A stretch of 64,000 nucleotides of DNA from Paragemmobacter kunshanensis. Its GTDB lineage: Bacteria > Pseudomonadota > Alphaproteobacteria > Rhodobacterales > Rhodobacteraceae. Shown piece after piece: positions 46,097-54,586 of this stretch. Under the pieces are notes generated by a model. It was not told where the DNA came from. It made no database searches and was given only the letters and a program-made list of their open reading frames with translations. The stretch spans positions 62,001-126,000 of the forward strand of contig NZ_JAALFE010000010.1 of assembly GCF_011059185.1 (NCBI RefSeq), read 5' to 3'. The stretch's first letter is position 1. Every line of letters begins with the position of its first letter. The translations under genes and the position numbers were made by a program.

Positions 46097-47016
46097 ATGC
46101 AAACCCGCCTGTCGCGCTGGTTCAACGGCAAGGGATGGTCAGACCTGATCATCGGGCTGCCCTATCTCTGGCTCGTGCTGTTCTTCCTGTTGCCCTTCGT
46201 GATCGTCCTTGCCATGAGCGTGGCCACCCGCACTCCGACGGCCCCGCCCTTCGGCTATGGCGGCGAGAATCCGCTTGTGAATTTCAATGGTTACGCCCGT
46301 CTCTTCACGGACGATCTTTACATCCGCTCCTTCCTCACCTCACTGGGCAATGCCGCCGTCGCAACGATCCTCTGCCTGCTGATCGGCTATCCGATGGCGC
46401 TTGGCCTGACCCGCGTCTCGAAGGGCTGGCGCAACATCCTTCTGATGCTGGTGATCCTGCCCTTCTGGACCTCGTTCCTTCTGCGCGTCTATGCCTGGAT
46501 GGGGATGATGGGCAAGAACAGCTGGTTCAACCAGATGCTCACCAGCGCCTGGAACTGGATCACGCCAGAAGGCTGGGCCGCACCTCTCTGCCGCTGATGC
46601 ATTCGAACTTCGCCGTCGTGCTGGTCATGGTCTATACCTACCTGCCCTTCATGATCCTGCCGCTCTATGCCAGCCTCGAACGGCTTGACCCGACGCTGGA
46701 TGAGGCGGCGATGGACCTTGGCACCCGCCCCTTCGGCGTCTTCCGCGACGTGACGCTGCCGCAATCCATCCCCGGCATCGTGGCGGGCGGGCTTCTGGTC
46801 TTCATCCCCGCTGCCGGGGAACTGGTGATCCCCTCGCTTGTCGGCGATGCGGCAAGCCCGATGATCGGGCGCGTCATCTCGGACGAATTCACCTCGGCGC
46901 GGGATTGGCCCATGGCCTCCTCCGTCGCGGTGGCGCTGCTGCTGATCATGGTCATCCCCACCATGCTCTACAGCCGCTATCAGGCCAAGGCCGACGGGGC
47001 AGAGGCAAAGCCATGA
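46097..47016 (+). pseudogene. PotB/PotH-like permease split by a frameshift
   Basis: Two reading frames together make one complete permease. Codons 46097-46597 give 166 residues (MQTRLSRWFN to GWAAPLCR), covering the first membrane segments up to MLVILPFWTSFLLRVYAWMGMMGKNSWFN. The other frame carries on at LPLMHSNFAVVLVMVYTYLPFMILPLY, with EAAMDLGTRPFGVFRDV (EAA loop) and ends at 47016. One base inserted, or two removed, near 46580-46590 (CCTCTCTG) would restore the frame. A TGATG at 46595-46599 could restart translation at MHSNF (139 residues). Sequencing error, a true mutation, or a coupled split permease are all possible. All other genes of the importer are intact. Confidence 0.85.
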
Positions 47017-47852
47017 ACCGTCGCCCCTGGTTTCTCTTCACCGTCCTCTGCTTCGGCTTCGCCTTCTTCTACGTGCCGATCCTGTCGATGATCGTCTATT
47101 CCTTCAACGAAAGCCGCCTTGCCACCGTCTGGGGCGGCTTCTCGACGAAATGGTATGTCTCGCTTCTGTCCAACCGCCAGGTCGGGGCGGCGCTGGTCCT
47201 GTCGCTCAAGATCGCCGTCATCTCTGCCTCTATCGCCACGATCCTCGGCACGCTTGCCGGCATCGCACTGGCGCGCTTCACCCGCTTCCGGGGCCGCCTG
47301 CTCTTCTCGGGCCTCGTCACCGCCCCGCTTGTCATGCCCGAGGTGATCACCGGCATCTCCTCGCTCATGCTCTTCATCCTGATGGCCGACTGGATCGGCT
47401 GGCCCGGCCAGCGCGGATTTACCACCATAACGCTGGCGCATATCACCTTTTCCATGGTCTTCGTCACCACCATCGTCCAGGCCCGGATGATCCAGTCCGA
47501 CCGCGCGATCGAAGAGGCCGCGATGGACCTCGGCTCGCGCCCCTGGCAGGTGATGTGGGACATCACCCTTCCCACGATCTTCCCCGCCATCCTTTCGGGC
47601 TGGCTTCTGGCCTTCACCATCTCGCTCGATGATGTGGTGATCACCTCCTTCACCACCGGCCCCGGCAACACCACCCTGCCGCTGCTGATCTGGTCCAAGG
47701 TCAAGCTGGGCGTCACCCCCGATATCAACGCGCTGGCCACGCTCACCGTGCTGGCCGTCGGCACCGGCGTCGTGATTGCGGGCATCATCCTCAACCGCGC
47801 CGAACGCCGCCGCGTTCTGGACGAACGCATGGCCTACCGTTCCAATGACTGA
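47013..47852 (+). CDS. PotC-like ABC importer permease
   Basis: This 279-residue permease with six membrane segments has the polyamine-type motif MIVYSFNESRL near the N-terminus and the EAA loop EEAAMDLGSRPWQVMWDITLP. ISLDDVVITSFTTGPGNTTLP is typical of PotC. It begins at an ATGA overlap with the second permease half, and its last bases overlap the next gene by 8. It should pair with the split PotB-like protein. Confidence 0.92.
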   Translation: MNRRPWFLFTVLCFGFAFFYVPILSMIVYSFNESRLATVWGGFSTKWYVSLLSNRQVGAALVLSLKIAVISASIATILGTLAGIALARFTRFRGRLLFSGLVTAPLVMPEVITGISSLMLFILMADWIGWPGQRGFTTITLAHITFSMVFVTTIVQARMIQSDRAIEEAAMDLGSRPWQVMWDITLPTIFPAILSGWLLAFTISLDDVVITSFTTGPGNTTLPLLIWSKVKLGVTPDINALATLTVLAVGTGVVIAGIILNRAERRRVLDERMAYRSND

Positions 47853-48714
47853 CCGCCCCGAAACCCTGCTCGACCTTCCCCTCGGCACGCCCGGGGCCGG
47901 GCGGATCCGCTATGGTGCCGCCATGGCCCTGTATCAGCAGGGCAAGCTTTCCCCCGCGGAACTGGAGGCATGGCGCATCGCCGCCGCCTCCGACAGCCGC
48001 CCCGCCGATGAGGTGCTGGCCGCCCATGGCCTGCCCGCCCCACCCCGACAAAGCCCGGACGCCGCCGCCACCCTCTCTCGCCTGATGGAGGAGGCGGGCG
48101 CCTATCTCGCCCCGCTGCATTGCCCCGGCGCGGCCGAACTGCGCCGCGTGCTGGCCCGCCGCAGCCCCGCTGCCCTGCAGCCAGCCGCGCAGGGCCTGCC
48201 CGTCGTCACGGCCCATCTCGCCGCCGCCCTTGCCGCGCTGGCGGCCACGCACCCGGCCCTGTCAGCCGCCATTGCCGCTTCCGCCCCGCATCTTGGCTGG
48301 CGCGTCTATGACAGATACCCCCCCGAAGAGATCGGCATCGCCTTTGCCACGGGCCATGCCTTCTGCCCGCTGCTCGGCCCCGATGCCCCCTTCGCCGAGG
48401 AGACGGCCGAATTCGGCCTCTTCCTCATCGCGCCCCATGTGCTTTACCGCGATCACTGCCATGCCGCGCCCGAACTCTACCTGCCGCTGACCGGCCCGCA
48501 TGGCTGGCGCTTCGGCCCCGACCGGCCCCTGATCGTGAAGCCTGCGCATCGCCCGGTCTGGAACGATCCGCACCGCCCCCATCTCACCAAGGTCGGCCCG
48601 ACCCCCTTCCTCGGCTTCTACGGCTGGACGGGCGACATCGACGAACCGGCCCGCGTCCTGCCCGCCACCGACTGGCCGCAGCTCGAAGCCCTGCGCCTGA
48701 TGGCCGAACCATGA
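47845..48714 (+). CDS. DMSP-lyase-like cupin protein
   Basis: This 289-residue protein has a C-terminal cupin with FGLFLIAPHVLYRDHCHAAPELYLPL. The H-x-H-x4-E-x-Y pattern is that of metal ligands in the dimethylsulfoniopropionate lyase family (DddQ/DddW/DddL-like), and GWRFG follows as in those enzymes. The N-terminal half is helical and Ala-rich without a clear signal. Whether it cleaves DMSP is not shown; the family also includes relatives of unknown activity. It is translationally overlapped with the importer gene, so it may act on the imported compound. Confidence 0.7.
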   Translation: MTDRPETLLDLPLGTPGAGRIRYGAAMALYQQGKLSPAELEAWRIAAASDSRPADEVLAAHGLPAPPRQSPDAAATLSRLMEEAGAYLAPLHCPGAAELRRVLARRSPAALQPAAQGLPVVTAHLAAALAALAATHPALSAAIAASAPHLGWRVYDRYPPEEIGIAFATGHAFCPLLGPDAPFAEETAEFGLFLIAPHVLYRDHCHAAPELYLPLTGPHGWRFGPDRPLIVKPAHRPVWNDPHRPHLTKVGPTPFLGFYGWTGDIDEPARVLPATDWPQLEALRLMAEP

Positions 48715-48844
48715 TCCGCCCCGTCCCCCGATGCCCCCCCGCCCTGCGTCTACGGACGAGCATTCCTGGCCGTCCCGATACCCCCTTCAAGGGCCGCGCC
48801 GTCCATCGCGCGACCCGCTTCTTCTGACAGAAAGGCCCGATCCC

Positions 48845-49204
48845 ATGTCCTTCACCAAAGACGAACGCCGCATCGCCAACATCAAGGAGGCCGCCTTCAC
48901 CCCCTTCGTCTATCCCGATGGCGTGGCCCTCGGGGACGAGATCCTGCAACTCGACAGTGACAAGCCGCTCGGCGAAGGTTTCCACGTCTATCGCATGCCC
49001 GCCGGGATGCGCACCCGCACGCATATCCACAACGGCCATGAACAGTTCCTCATCCTCGAAGGCGAACTGATCGAAGATGACGGCACCGTCTTCCGGCCCG
49101 GTGATCTGGTCTTCTACCGCGACGGCACCGAACACAATTCCTACACCCCGAACGGATGCCTCCTTGCCGTCCATATCGTCGGCCCCGAAACGCCGACCGA
49201 ATGA
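48845..49204 (+). CDS. Small cupin-domain protein
   Basis: This 119-residue single-domain cupin has THIHNGHEQFLILEG (metal-binding H-x-H and E) and the second motif PGDLVFYRDGTEHNSY. It lies 130 bases after the DMSP-lyase-like gene, probably in the same transcript. No enzymatic role can be assigned. It is the last recognisable gene of the catabolic island. Confidence 0.8.
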   Translation: MSFTKDERRIANIKEAAFTPFVYPDGVALGDEILQLDSDKPLGEGFHVYRMPAGMRTRTHIHNGHEQFLILEGELIEDDGTVFRPGDLVFYRDGTEHNSYTPNGCLLAVHIVGPETPTE

Positions 49205-49673
49205 CCGCCGAATCGCGCTGCGAATCGCCCTGCCCTGCATCGGGGCGGGGCGCCAAGTTTTGATCCATTTTTTCAATATCTTGTTAACGATTCCTAGCTT
49301 TCCGGATTGAGGACGCGGGATCGTTTCCAGAACGTCCAAAGACCCGCCGCAGAACAGGAATTGGCCACAACCTCCGCGCGGCACCTCTCCCTAATCGGTT
49401 GCGATGTGTCCGAATTGTGGTAACAATTTGACTCAAGGCGAGCCCATTCGCCGCCCGCATGTCGGCCTCGCGCCGGATCGGGAAAGCCGGATCGCAGATG
49501 GTGGGGGCCATCCGCAAGACCGGCCAGGGCGCAGGACGGAAGGCCCAAGCTGCCAGGGTGTGTGTTATGTGTGTTCGTGTTTCGCAAGCCGTCTTCGACG
49601 GCGGGTCAGTCCCCCACGGGACAATCGCCCGAAAGTCATCCCAGCGCGCCTCTCGCCGCGAAGGGGGTGCCGC
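49205..49673. other. 469-base gene-free stretch with AT-rich segment
   Basis: No convincing gene is present. Positions 49258-49310 are unusually AT-rich (GATCCATTTTTTCAATATC, then GTTAACGATT). A perfect AATTGT-GGTA-ACAATT dyad lies at 49413-49428, overlapping a possible promoter TTGCGA (49399)-16-TAACAA (49421). An open frame from 49404 that starts MCPNCGNNL continues in frame to the next gene, but its middle reads like non-coding Arg/Pro sequence. A leader region for the gene at 49674 is the most likely use. Confidence 0.5.
49413..49428. promoter_or_regulatory. AATTGT-N4-ACAATT dyad
   Basis: Perfect 6+4+6 inverted repeat (spacer GGTA) overlapping a candidate -10 region, 245 bases before the next start codon. 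The regulator is unknown. Confidence 0.4.
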
Positions 49674-50123
49674 ATGGGCCTGATGCTTCCCACACAGGGC
49701 CCCTCTGCCTTTGTCGCCGCCACCCCTGCGCTTGAAAATGTCCAGGCGGTCGAGGCCGTGATGCTCTCGCAGGGTCTGCGCCTGCGCGTCGGTCCCCGTC
49801 CCGACGATCTCTGCCCGGTCGAGGAACTGTCGATCGGCGAACCCGTCTGGGATCTCGCCAGCCAGCGCCTGATCGACATCGAGGCGATGTCCTGCGCCAC
49901 GCTCGATACCGCGCGCCTGGCCGAACTCGGCCTGCGGGCGCAAACGCTGCCGATGCAGGGGGGCCTCGGCTATCTCGCCCTGTCCTCCACCCGCCTTGCC
50001 GCCACGCCGCTGCGTCCACAGCCGGAGACAGGCCCGATCGTGTTCTTCCGGTTCTGGCCCGAAGCCCGGCTCGTGGCCGAAATCGAAGGCCGCGCCGTCC
50101 TGTTCCGCCACAGCCTTCTGTGA
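49674..50123 (+). CDS. Short Hint-domain-like protein, uncertain
   Basis: This 149-residue protein has segments VEELSIGEPVWDLASQRLIDIEAMSC and FFRFWPEARLVAEIEGRAVLF that recall the Hint (hedgehog/intein) fold common in roseobacter surface proteins. It lacks the N-terminal catalytic Cys of active Hint domains. AAGGGGG lies seven bases before the ATG. It could be a diverged remnant. Function unknown. Confidence 0.55.
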   Translation: MGLMLPTQGPSAFVAATPALENVQAVEAVMLSQGLRLRVGPRPDDLCPVEELSIGEPVWDLASQRLIDIEAMSCATLDTARLAELGLRAQTLPMQGGLGYLALSSTRLAATPLRPQPETGPIVFFRFWPEARLVAEIEGRAVLFRHSLL

Positions 50124-50176
50124 CTGGGGGCCGGATCGCGTGATCCTGCCCTGCCACAGGGCATAAGGATCCCCGT

Positions 50177-50190
50177 CTGATCTGGATCAG
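50177..50190. promoter_or_regulatory. FNR/CRP-type box upstream of the YeeE/YedE gene
   Basis: CTGATCTGGATCAG is a perfect dyad (extended to TCTGATC/GATCAGA over 50176-50191). It matches TTGAT-N4-ATCAA except at the two outermost positions. It lies 79 bases before the start of the transporter gene, so oxygen- or redox-linked control is possible. Confidence 0.4.
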
Positions 50191-50268
50191 AGACAGCAAC
50201 CCGGATTTCCGCAAGACTGGCAAGGTCGGCGCGATTGGCATGCCGCCGCCTGATCAGGGGATTGCCGG

Positions 50269-51330
50269 ATGGATCTGACCTATCTGCTCGACCATGTCGA
50301 CGAAGCCCTTCTCGGCGCGCTGCTGGGGCTGTTCGTGGGGGGCGTGTTCGGTATCGCGGCCCAAAGGTCTTCCTTCTGTCTCAGGGCGGCGACCGTGGAA
50401 TTCGCCCGTGGCCAGCTTGGCCCCCGCACGGCCGTCTGGCTGCTTGCCTTCTCGACGGCCGTGATCTGGGTTCAGGCGGCGCGGCTGGCCGGGCTCTTTG
50501 CCCCGGAAGAGGCACGCATGATGGCGGTCACCGGATCCTGGTCCGGGGCCATCATCGGCGGGCTGATGTTCGGCGCGGGCATGGTGCTGGCGCGCGGCTG
50601 CTCGGGGCGCCTGCTGGTGCTTGCCGCAACAGGCAACCTGCGCTCGGTCATCTCGGGCCTGGTCTTCGCCGTGACAGCCCAGATGGCGCTGCATGGCTGG
50701 CTTTCCCCTTTGCGCAACTGGCTGGCCGGGCTGTGGACAACCCCGAACGGCCGCAACATCGACATGCTCGCCACTCTTGGCCTGCCGGACGGGATGGGGC
50801 TTGTCCTCGGGCTGGCCACGGCAGGAATGGCACTCTGGCTGGCGGCCCGCCACGCCATCGGCTGGGTGCAACTCGTCTTCGCCTCGGGCGTGGGCTTTGC
50901 CATCGCGCTCGGCTGGGTGCTGACCTTCAGCCTCTCTCAGCAGGCCTTCGATCCCGTCACCGTGACATCCGCCACCTTTTCGGGTCCCTCCGCCAATACG
51001 CTGATGTTCTTCCTGACCGAAAGCCCGGACCTGGATTTCGACATCGGCCTGGTGCCCGGCGTCTTTCTCGGGGCCTTCATCGCCGCCGCCCTGTCGCGCC
51101 AGCTTCGGTTTCAGGGCTTTGACGGCGAAAGCCAGATGCGCCGGTCGCTGACAGGGGCCGTGCTGATGGGCTTCGGGGCGATGCTGGCGGGCGGCTGCGC
51201 CATCGGCGCGGGTGTCACCGGCGGCTCGATCTTCGTGGCCACCGCCTGGATCGCGCTGCTCTGCATGTGGATCGGCGCGGTGATCACCGATTTCCTTGTC
51301 GATCAGGCAGGCCGCACCGTGGCGGCCTGA
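50269..51330 (+). CDS. YeeE/YedE-family sulfur transporter (SoxT-like)
   Basis: This 353-residue membrane protein with about nine segments has the conserved cysteines of the family: QRSSFCLR, LARGCSGR and GGCAIGAGVTGGS. Members such as TsuA carry thiosulfate, and SoxT proteins of sulfur oxidisers belong here. It converges on soxH with three bases between stops. A role in importing thiosulfate or a sulfur compound for signalling or metabolism is inferred from family and position. A candidate FNR-type box precedes it. Confidence 0.88.
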   Translation: MDLTYLLDHVDEALLGALLGLFVGGVFGIAAQRSSFCLRAATVEFARGQLGPRTAVWLLAFSTAVIWVQAARLAGLFAPEEARMMAVTGSWSGAIIGGLMFGAGMVLARGCSGRLLVLAATGNLRSVISGLVFAVTAQMALHGWLSPLRNWLAGLWTTPNGRNIDMLATLGLPDGMGLVLGLATAGMALWLAARHAIGWVQLVFASGVGFAIALGWVLTFSLSQQAFDPVTVTSATFSGPSANTLMFFLTESPDLDFDIGLVPGVFLGAFIAAALSRQLRFQGFDGESQMRRSLTGAVLMGFGAMLAGGCAIGAGVTGGSIFVATAWIALLCMWIGAVITDFLVDQAGRTVAA

Positions 51331-51333
51331 TCC

Positions 51334-52287
51334 CTATTCGAATTCCATCTCGGCAAAGACCACACCGGCATTCTTCGTGGCCAGTTCCTCGAAGGTGTCC
51401 AGATGCGCCCAGGCCGACTGGTCCACGTAATAGGCCCCGGCCAGATCGCCGCCCGCGTCCAGATGCGCGCCGATCTTCGCCCGCAGATCCACCAGATAAT
51501 CATGCGTGTAACGCGTCACCTGCGCCAGGTTCGTGGGATGCCCATGGCCGGGGATCACGTAAGTCGGGGCAAGCGGCGCGAAAGCCGTCTCCCATGTCTC
51601 GATCCAGCAACTGGTGCAGGTGCCTTCAAAGATCGGCGGCATGCGCTCGTGAAAGGCGATGTCGCCTGCGATCATCATCGACCAGGCCGGTATCCAGACC
51701 TGCGTATCCCCGGGCGAATGCGCAGGCCCCAGATGCAGCACCTCGACTGTGACACCCCCCATCTCCACCACCTTGCGGTCGGTGAAGGTCTCGCTCGGCA
51801 GGGCGATCACCGTGCCCTCGGCATTCGGCCCGGCATAGCGCTGCAGCGCCGCCAGATCCTGCGCCGACCCATCGGCGAATTCCGCCGCCGCCTCTTCATG
51901 GGCAAGGATCGGCACGCCCTGCGCCGCCCAATAGCCATTGCCCAGCATGGAATGGCCCTGCCCGTTCTCGTTGATCACCAGCCGGACAGGCTGCGCAGTC
52001 ACCGCCCGGATCTCGGCATGCAGCGCCTCGGCCAGCTTCCAGCTCGCCCCGGAATTCACCACGATCACCCCGTCCCCCGTCACGATGAAGGACAGGTTGT
52101 TGTTATGTCCCGCATTCTCCATCGTCGGCGGCGCCGTGGCCCCGATGGCGGAAAAGACATGCGGGATCACCTCGACAGGTTTCGAATAAAGCACCGATTG
52201 CGGATACTGGTCCGCGATATCCTCTGACGCGGACAGGGGCATTCCTGCCCAGGTGGCGGCCATCAGCCAGGCAAGGCGCATCCGCAT
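51334..52287 (-). CDS. soxH: SoxH-like MBL-fold protein with altered metal motif
   Basis: This 317-residue periplasmic metallo-beta-lactamase-fold protein has a signal peptide (LAWLMAATWAGMPLSA). The usual HxHxDH motif is replaced by NENGQGH. Other ligands, HLGPAHSPGDT, AGDIAFHE and PGHGHP, remain. The ATG shares a base with the soxG stop (TGATG), so it is coupled; a GTG one codon earlier is also possible. By gene order it corresponds to the last sox gene (soxH) of Paracoccus. A role in sulfur metabolism is inferred; metal binding may be changed. Confidence 0.75.
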   Translation of the reverse strand: MRMRLAWLMAATWAGMPLSASEDIADQYPQSVLYSKPVEVIPHVFSAIGATAPPTMENAGHNNNLSFIVTGDGVIVVNSGASWKLAEALHAEIRAVTAQPVRLVINENGQGHSMLGNGYWAAQGVPILAHEEAAAEFADGSAQDLAALQRYAGPNAEGTVIALPSETFTDRKVVEMGGVTVEVLHLGPAHSPGDTQVWIPAWSMMIAGDIAFHERMPPIFEGTCTSCWIETWETAFAPLAPTYVIPGHGHPTNLAQVTRYTHDYLVDLRAKIGAHLDAGGDLAGAYYVDQSAWAHLDTFEELATKNAGVVFAEMEFE

Positions 52288-53192
52288 CACGCCTCCACGA
52301 AGCGATAGCCGCTTTCCGCCCGCTCCACCCGCCCGATCCCGCCGCCCGGCAGGTGATAGCCGATCATCGGCATCCCCCCCTCGGCCAGCCGCTCCAGCAA
52401 GGCGACCCGCGTCGCCGCCGCCATCGCCCCATCCTGATCAGAGCCCGAGGCCCAGTCCGGCCGCTCGAAGGCCACGTGATGATTGCCGATGGCATCGCCC
52501 ACGACCATCGCCCCCCCGGCCCCGATCTCCCAGGCCAGATGTCCGGGCGTATGACCCGGCGTCAGCCGCGCGATGATCCCCGGCAGCACCTCGTCGCCAT
52601 CCGCGACAAGCCGCACCACATCGGCAATCACCGCAAGCCGCCGCGCCGCGCCGACGGCGAAACTCGCCCGCGCCTCGCCGATGCTGTCCACCGTGGCCGG
52701 GTCCATCCAGTAGTCGAATTCCGCCTGCCCCATCACGAATTCCGCCGCCGGAAAGACCGGCTCGTCGAATTCATCCAGCAGACCCCACAGATGATCGGGA
52801 TGCCCATGGGTGAACAGCACATGCGTCACCTCCTCTTCGCTGATCGCCAGCACCTCCATCGCCTCGGCCAGCTTTCCCGCGCTCGGCTGGAAATCCGGGC
52901 CTGATCCCACGTCGAACAGCACGACATTCGCGCCATCGCGCAGCAGCGACACATTGCAGGGCGGCGTCAGCTGATCCGTGGGCAGGCCATATCTGGCGAC
53001 GATCTCCGCCATCTCGTCCTGCGGCATCCCCCCCAGGATGAAATCCCCCGGCAGGACCAGCGATCCGTCCGACAGCGTGTCGATCTGCACCCCGCCCAGC
53101 GTCAGCGTCGATCCCGCCCAAAGCCGCCGGGGAAGCATCGGCCCCGCGGCCGTGGCCAGCGCGGCAGTCAGGATATGGCGTCGTGTCAGCAT
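52287..53192 (-). CDS. soxG: SoxG-like periplasmic MBL-fold hydrolase
   Basis: This 301-residue protein has a Tat signal (LTRRHILTAALATAAG) and intact metal motifs: HGHPDH, TPGHTPGHL and VVGDAIGNHH. It is a zinc-type metallohydrolase exported folded. Sox clusters often end with two such hydrolases; order suggests soxG, though databases may call it SoxH. The start MLTRRH is chosen for the Tat motif; an ATG 11 codons upstream would add non-signal sequence. Confidence 0.75.
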   Translation of the reverse strand: MLTRRHILTAALATAAGPMLPRRLWAGSTLTLGGVQIDTLSDGSLVLPGDFILGGMPQDEMAEIVARYGLPTDQLTPPCNVSLLRDGANVVLFDVGSGPDFQPSAGKLAEAMEVLAISEEEVTHVLFTHGHPDHLWGLLDEFDEPVFPAAEFVMGQAEFDYWMDPATVDSIGEARASFAVGAARRLAVIADVVRLVADGDEVLPGIIARLTPGHTPGHLAWEIGAGGAMVVGDAIGNHHVAFERPDWASGSDQDGAMAAATRVALLERLAEGGMPMIGYHLPGGGIGRVERAESGYRFVEA

Positions 53193-53260
53193 CTTCTTGT
53201 CCGTCTCTGCGAAAGGTGCGGGCATCCCGCCAGGATGCCCGCCAGTCTGGGAGGAACGCG

Positions 53261-54526
53261 TCAGCCGAACATGTCGGCGGTGATCCCGGCATACCAGCCG
53301 AGGGATTCCTCGTAGGTTGCCTTGCGCAGCGCGGCATCCTCGCCCGTCGCGCTGATGAAACTGTCGACCGAGGCGATCTTTTCCGGCGTCGGCTCATAGG
53401 ATGCGCCGACCTTCACCCCATCCTCGGGCGCGATCAGCGACCAGCAGGTATTGGTGTATTTCGCAGGGAAAGCCTTCGATCCCGTCAGTTCCGCCCGGAT
53501 CGTCATCACAGCCACCTTGGCCTGGCTGTTGGCGGCAAAGCCCGATTTCGGCATGTCGCCCTGCGCGCTGGAATCGCCCAGCACATAGACATTCTCATCC
53601 GCCTTGGACTTCATGCTGTCGGGATGCACGGGCGCCCAGCCGCTGTCATCGGTCACCCCGGCGATCTGGGCGATCTTGCCCGCGATCTGGCCCGGGATCA
53701 CGTTGCAGCAATCCACCTTCTGCACCTCGCCATCGACGACGATCTCCATCGTCTCGGGGCGCACCTCGACCGCGGCACCCCCGAATTCGGGGCCGACCCA
53801 TTCCACCATGCCGTCATAATGCAGCCCCCAGCCTTCCTCGAACAGCGCCTGCTTGGAATACTTGTCCTTGGGATCAAGGATCAGGATCTTCGCCGTCGGG
53901 TTCTTCTGCTTCAGGACATGCGCCACCATGCTGATCCGCTCATAGGGGCCGGGCGGGCAGCGATAGGGATTGGGCGGCGCGACCATGGCGAAGGTGCCGC
54001 CCTCGGGCATCGCCTCCACCATCGCCTTCAGAAGCTGCGTCTGCGGCCCGGCCTTGTAGGCATGGGGCATGATCTCGGCATGCGCATCGACCGACCAGCC
54101 GGGAACCGAGCCCTCCTTGAAATCTATCCCCGGCGACAGGATCAGCCGATCATAGGGCAGCACCTGCCCCCCGGCCAGCGTCACCGTCCGCGCGGCCCGG
54201 TCCACGCCCGTGGCCATGTCGTTGATGACCGTCACCCCGCCCGCGGCCACCTTGTCATAGCCGTGCTGCAGGCTTTCGAATTCCCGGAACCCGCCGATAT
54301 AGAGGTTGGAGAAGAAGCAGGTCGTGTAGATCGGATTTGCCTCGACCAGCGTCACATCCAGCGCGCCTGCGCTGTCCTTGGCAAGGTAGCGTGCCGCCGT
54401 GGCCCCGCCGGCACCGCCCCCGATGATCACCACCCGGGGCTTTGCCTGCCCCCAGACCATGGGCGCAGACAGGGCTGCCCCCGCCGCAAGGGTCGTTCCG
54501 ATGAAAAGACGTCTGTTCAGTTTCAT
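53261..54526 (-). CDS. soxF: SoxF, sulfide dehydrogenase flavoprotein
   Basis: This 421-residue periplasmic flavoprotein resembles the flavocytochrome c sulfide dehydrogenase flavin subunit. It has a Tat signal (NRRLFIGTTLAAG), a dinucleotide site (VIIGGGAGGATAARYL) and YTTCFFSN, whose Cys matches the covalent FAD link in FCSD. VYVLGDSS and SGFAANSQAKV are further family motifs. It pairs with SoxE (cytochrome subunit), the previous gene in transcription order, and stimulates thiosulfate oxidation in Paracoccus. Confidence 0.92.
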   Translation of the reverse strand: MKLNRRLFIGTTLAAGAALSAPMVWGQAKPRVVIIGGGAGGATAARYLAKDSAGALDVTLVEANPIYTTCFFSNLYIGGFREFESLQHGYDKVAAGGVTVINDMATGVDRAARTVTLAGGQVLPYDRLILSPGIDFKEGSVPGWSVDAHAEIMPHAYKAGPQTQLLKAMVEAMPEGGTFAMVAPPNPYRCPPGPYERISMVAHVLKQKNPTAKILILDPKDKYSKQALFEEGWGLHYDGMVEWVGPEFGGAAVEVRPETMEIVVDGEVQKVDCCNVIPGQIAGKIAQIAGVTDDSGWAPVHPDSMKSKADENVYVLGDSSAQGDMPKSGFAANSQAKVAVMTIRAELTGSKAFPAKYTNTCWSLIAPEDGVKVGASYEPTPEKIASVDSFISATGEDAALRKATYEESLGWYAGITADMFG

Positions 54527-54586
54527 GCGCGTGTCCTCCCTGATTGCGAATGATCCGGACCCGGTTTCTCCGGGCCTCGCGGCTTG

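Noticed and set aside
49404-50123. A longer protein starting MCPNCGNNL (zinc-ribbon-like)
   Set aside because: Residues between the CPNCG start and position 49674 look non-coding (Arg/Pro-rich, no homology I recognise), and a good ribosome binding site precedes 49674.
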